Source of the DNA: Geminicoccus sp036263595 | GTDB lineage: Bacteria; Pseudomonadota; Alphaproteobacteria; Geminicoccales; Geminicoccaceae | DNA length: 51,163 bases | Reading direction: 5' to 3' | Assembly (NCBI RefSeq): GCF_036263595.1 | Contig: NZ_DATAGQ010000145.1 | Location: 1 to 51,163, forward strand | Shown here: positions 49,966 through 51,163 of the stretch, one piece after another | Position numbering within the stretch: position 1 is the stretch's first letter | Layout: each line of letters starts with the position of its first letter | Position numbers and translations under genes: made by a program | The notes under the pieces: generated by a model | What the model was told of the DNA's origin: nothing | The model's database searches: none | What the model saw: the letters and a program-made list of their open reading frames with translations, nothing else

Positions 49966-50846
49966 ATGGAACATCCGATTATCCGGGCCTTCTTCGACGA
50001 GCCCACCAACACTGTCAGCTACCTGGTCTCTGATCCGGCGACGAGGGAAGGGGCGGTCGTGGACCCGGTGCTGGACTGGGACAACCGGTCGGGAGAGGCC
50101 GATACCCGCTCGGCCGACACGATCCTCGAGGCGGCCAGGGACGAGGGAGTGACGGTCCGCTGGGTGCTGGAAACCCACGCCCATGCCGACCACCTGACCG
50201 CCGCCCCCTATATCAAGGCCAGGACCGGTGCCCTGATCGGCATCGGCGAGCATATCAAGGACGTGCAGCGGATCTTCCGCCCCGTGTTCGATGCGCAGGA
50301 CCTCAAGCCGGACGGCGGCGACTTCGACCGGCTGTTCCGGGACGGGGAGCGGTTTGCGCTGGGCCGGCTGGAGGTGGAGGTGATGCATGTGCCCGGCCAC
50401 ACACCCGCCGACATCGCCTATCGGATCGGCGACGACGTGTTCGTCGGCGACACGCTGTTCATGCACGACTACGGGACGGCGCGGGCGGATTTCCCCGGCG
50501 GCGACGCGCACGCCCTCTATCGCTCGATCCGCCGCCTCCTGGCGCTGCCGCCAGCCACGCGCCTGTGGATGTGCCATGACTACAAGGCGCCGGGCCGCGA
50601 CCAGTACGCCTGGCAGAGCATGTAGCCGAGCAGCGCGCCTCGAACCCGCAGGTAAAGGACGGCGTGACGGAAGAGGAGTTCGTGCGCTTTAGGACCGGGC
50701 GCGATGCCAAGCTCGCGGCCCCTCTCCTGCTGTTGCCCTCCATCCAGGTAAACATCCGCGCCGGGCGGTTTCCGCAGGCGGAGAGCAATGGCGTGCGCTA
50801 TCTCAAGATCCCGGTGAAGGCGAAGGGCGGAGCGGCCGTCGGGTGA
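49966..50846 (+). pseudogene. second persulfide-dioxygenase-type hydrolase, frame broken near 50619
   Basis: The start is ATG 49966 after AAAGGAGG. The metallo-beta-lactamase core is intact: H-x-H-x-D-H in ETHAHADHLTAA, HVPGHTPADI, GDTLFMHDYGTARADFPGGD and CHDYKAP. The frame ends at YAWQSM-TAG (50623). The conserved continuation VAEQRASNPQVKDGVTEEEF is in the next frame and runs on to NGVRYLKIPVKAKGGAAVG at 50846. One missing base in AGCATGTAGCC would restore about 292 aa, the length of the paralogue at 47234. All metal ligands precede the break, so the 219-aa product might still fold. Unlike the other two breaks this is not in a homopolymer. Confidence 0.8.
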
Positions 50847-51014
50847 CGGTACCGCGCCTGGCTTGCCTGCCATCGAACGGATCGCTGTTCCTCCATTGCC
50901 GTGCCGCCCGCGCGCACCAGCCTTAAGGACGCAGGCCGGCGACCGGCCGGCCTGCCAGACCGTCCGCCCCAGGGCCAAGGCCGCAAGGTTTGGCCTTCAC
51001 AGCGAGTGCAAGAG

Positions 51015-51163
51015 ATGACGGCCAGCCCGGAGTTCGTTCGCCCGCACTTCATGATCGCGACGGGCATCGAGAACAGCTACCCGACGATCGCCTTGCCCGA
51101 TGGCCGGATCAAGCGCGTGGACAGCATGGCCAAGTCCGACCACTACCGGCGCTGGCGGGAGGA
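51015..51163 (+). CDS. family-1-like glycosidase, N-terminal part (runs off the window)
   Basis: The start is ATG 51015 after AAGAG. The 49 visible residues include FVRPHFMIATGIENSYPTIA, then LPDGRIKRVDSMAKSDHYRR and WRE, which match the N terminus of a group of GH1-like (beta-glucosidase/dTDP-rhamnose-reductase-linked) proteins with FMFATGIENSYPTIxxGxRVDExxxxxHYxxWxED. Active-site glutamates lie beyond the window. Catalytic activity and neighbours cannot be judged. Confidence 0.65.
   Translation, partial: MTASPEFVRPHFMIATGIENSYPTIALPDGRIKRVDSMAKSDHYRRWRE

Overview
This window is GC-rich DNA in which almost every gene ends flush with, or overlaps, its neighbour. The gene families (BigR/SqrR-type ArsR regulator with YgaP rhodanese, LysE/RhtB exporter, PuuE allantoinase, MOFRL glycerate kinase, large RTX proteins) suggest a free-living alphaproteobacterium, probably of the Rhodospirillales/Geminicoccales kind. 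The taxon is inferred from gene content and style only. I see no rRNA, tRNA, CRISPR array, phage module or complete insertion sequence.

Layout. 1-133: the 3' end of an IS5-type transposase, then about 370 bp without a supported gene. 500-802: small conserved hypothetical. 818-6221: two secreted RTX calcium-binding proteins (1485 and 291 aa) that share a C-terminal EF-hand-like plus type I secretion layout. 6238-8197: a 566-aa protein of unknown function preceded by a Tat leader in another frame. 8700-10022: alpha/beta hydrolase fused to a membrane domain. 10606-14513: malonyl-CoA synthetase, amidase and a 6-phosphogluconate-dehydrogenase-like protein. 14652-14810: a 52-aa secreted peptide gene followed by a rho-independent terminator. 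14874-20305: RecQ, translationally coupled to a 5-oxoprolinase-type hydantoinase. 20409-25480: DjlA-like co-chaperone, two small unknown proteins and two glycosyltransferases. 25452-26428: two overlapping exported proteins.

26564-33783 is an allantoin/hydantoin catabolic region: PuuE allantoinase, an allantoate-amidohydrolase-type enzyme and an M20 deacylase in one overlapping operon, with a divergent operon of hydantoin racemase, glycerate 2-kinase and LysE exporter, plus a convergent AllD/Ldh-type dehydrogenase. 33879-38065: DUF2235 hydrolase, a frameshifted hypothetical, and an oxidoreductase/LysR divergent pair. 38135-42267: a PHO-box-controlled alkaline phosphatase followed by a DUF3299-like periplasmic protein and a MacB/FtsX-like permease, with the matching ABC ATPase transcribed divergently. 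This resembles the zinc-regulated Zrg transporters. 42264-44784: two ATP-grasp proteins of the sugar-transfer-associated type. 45044-46366: small genes and a GNAT acetyltransferase.

46641-50846 is a sulfide/persulfide detoxification locus around an ArsR (BigR/SqrR-like) regulator: rhodanese-YgaP fusion, TauE/SafE exporter, two persulfide-dioxygenase-type metallo-beta-lactamases and a DUF2892-like protein. The window ends inside a family-1-like glycosidase gene.

Three genes (35098-35990, 49002-49536, 49966-50846) each carry one frame-breaking indel. Two of these lie in G runs, so base-calling error, phase variation and real decay all need to be weighed.
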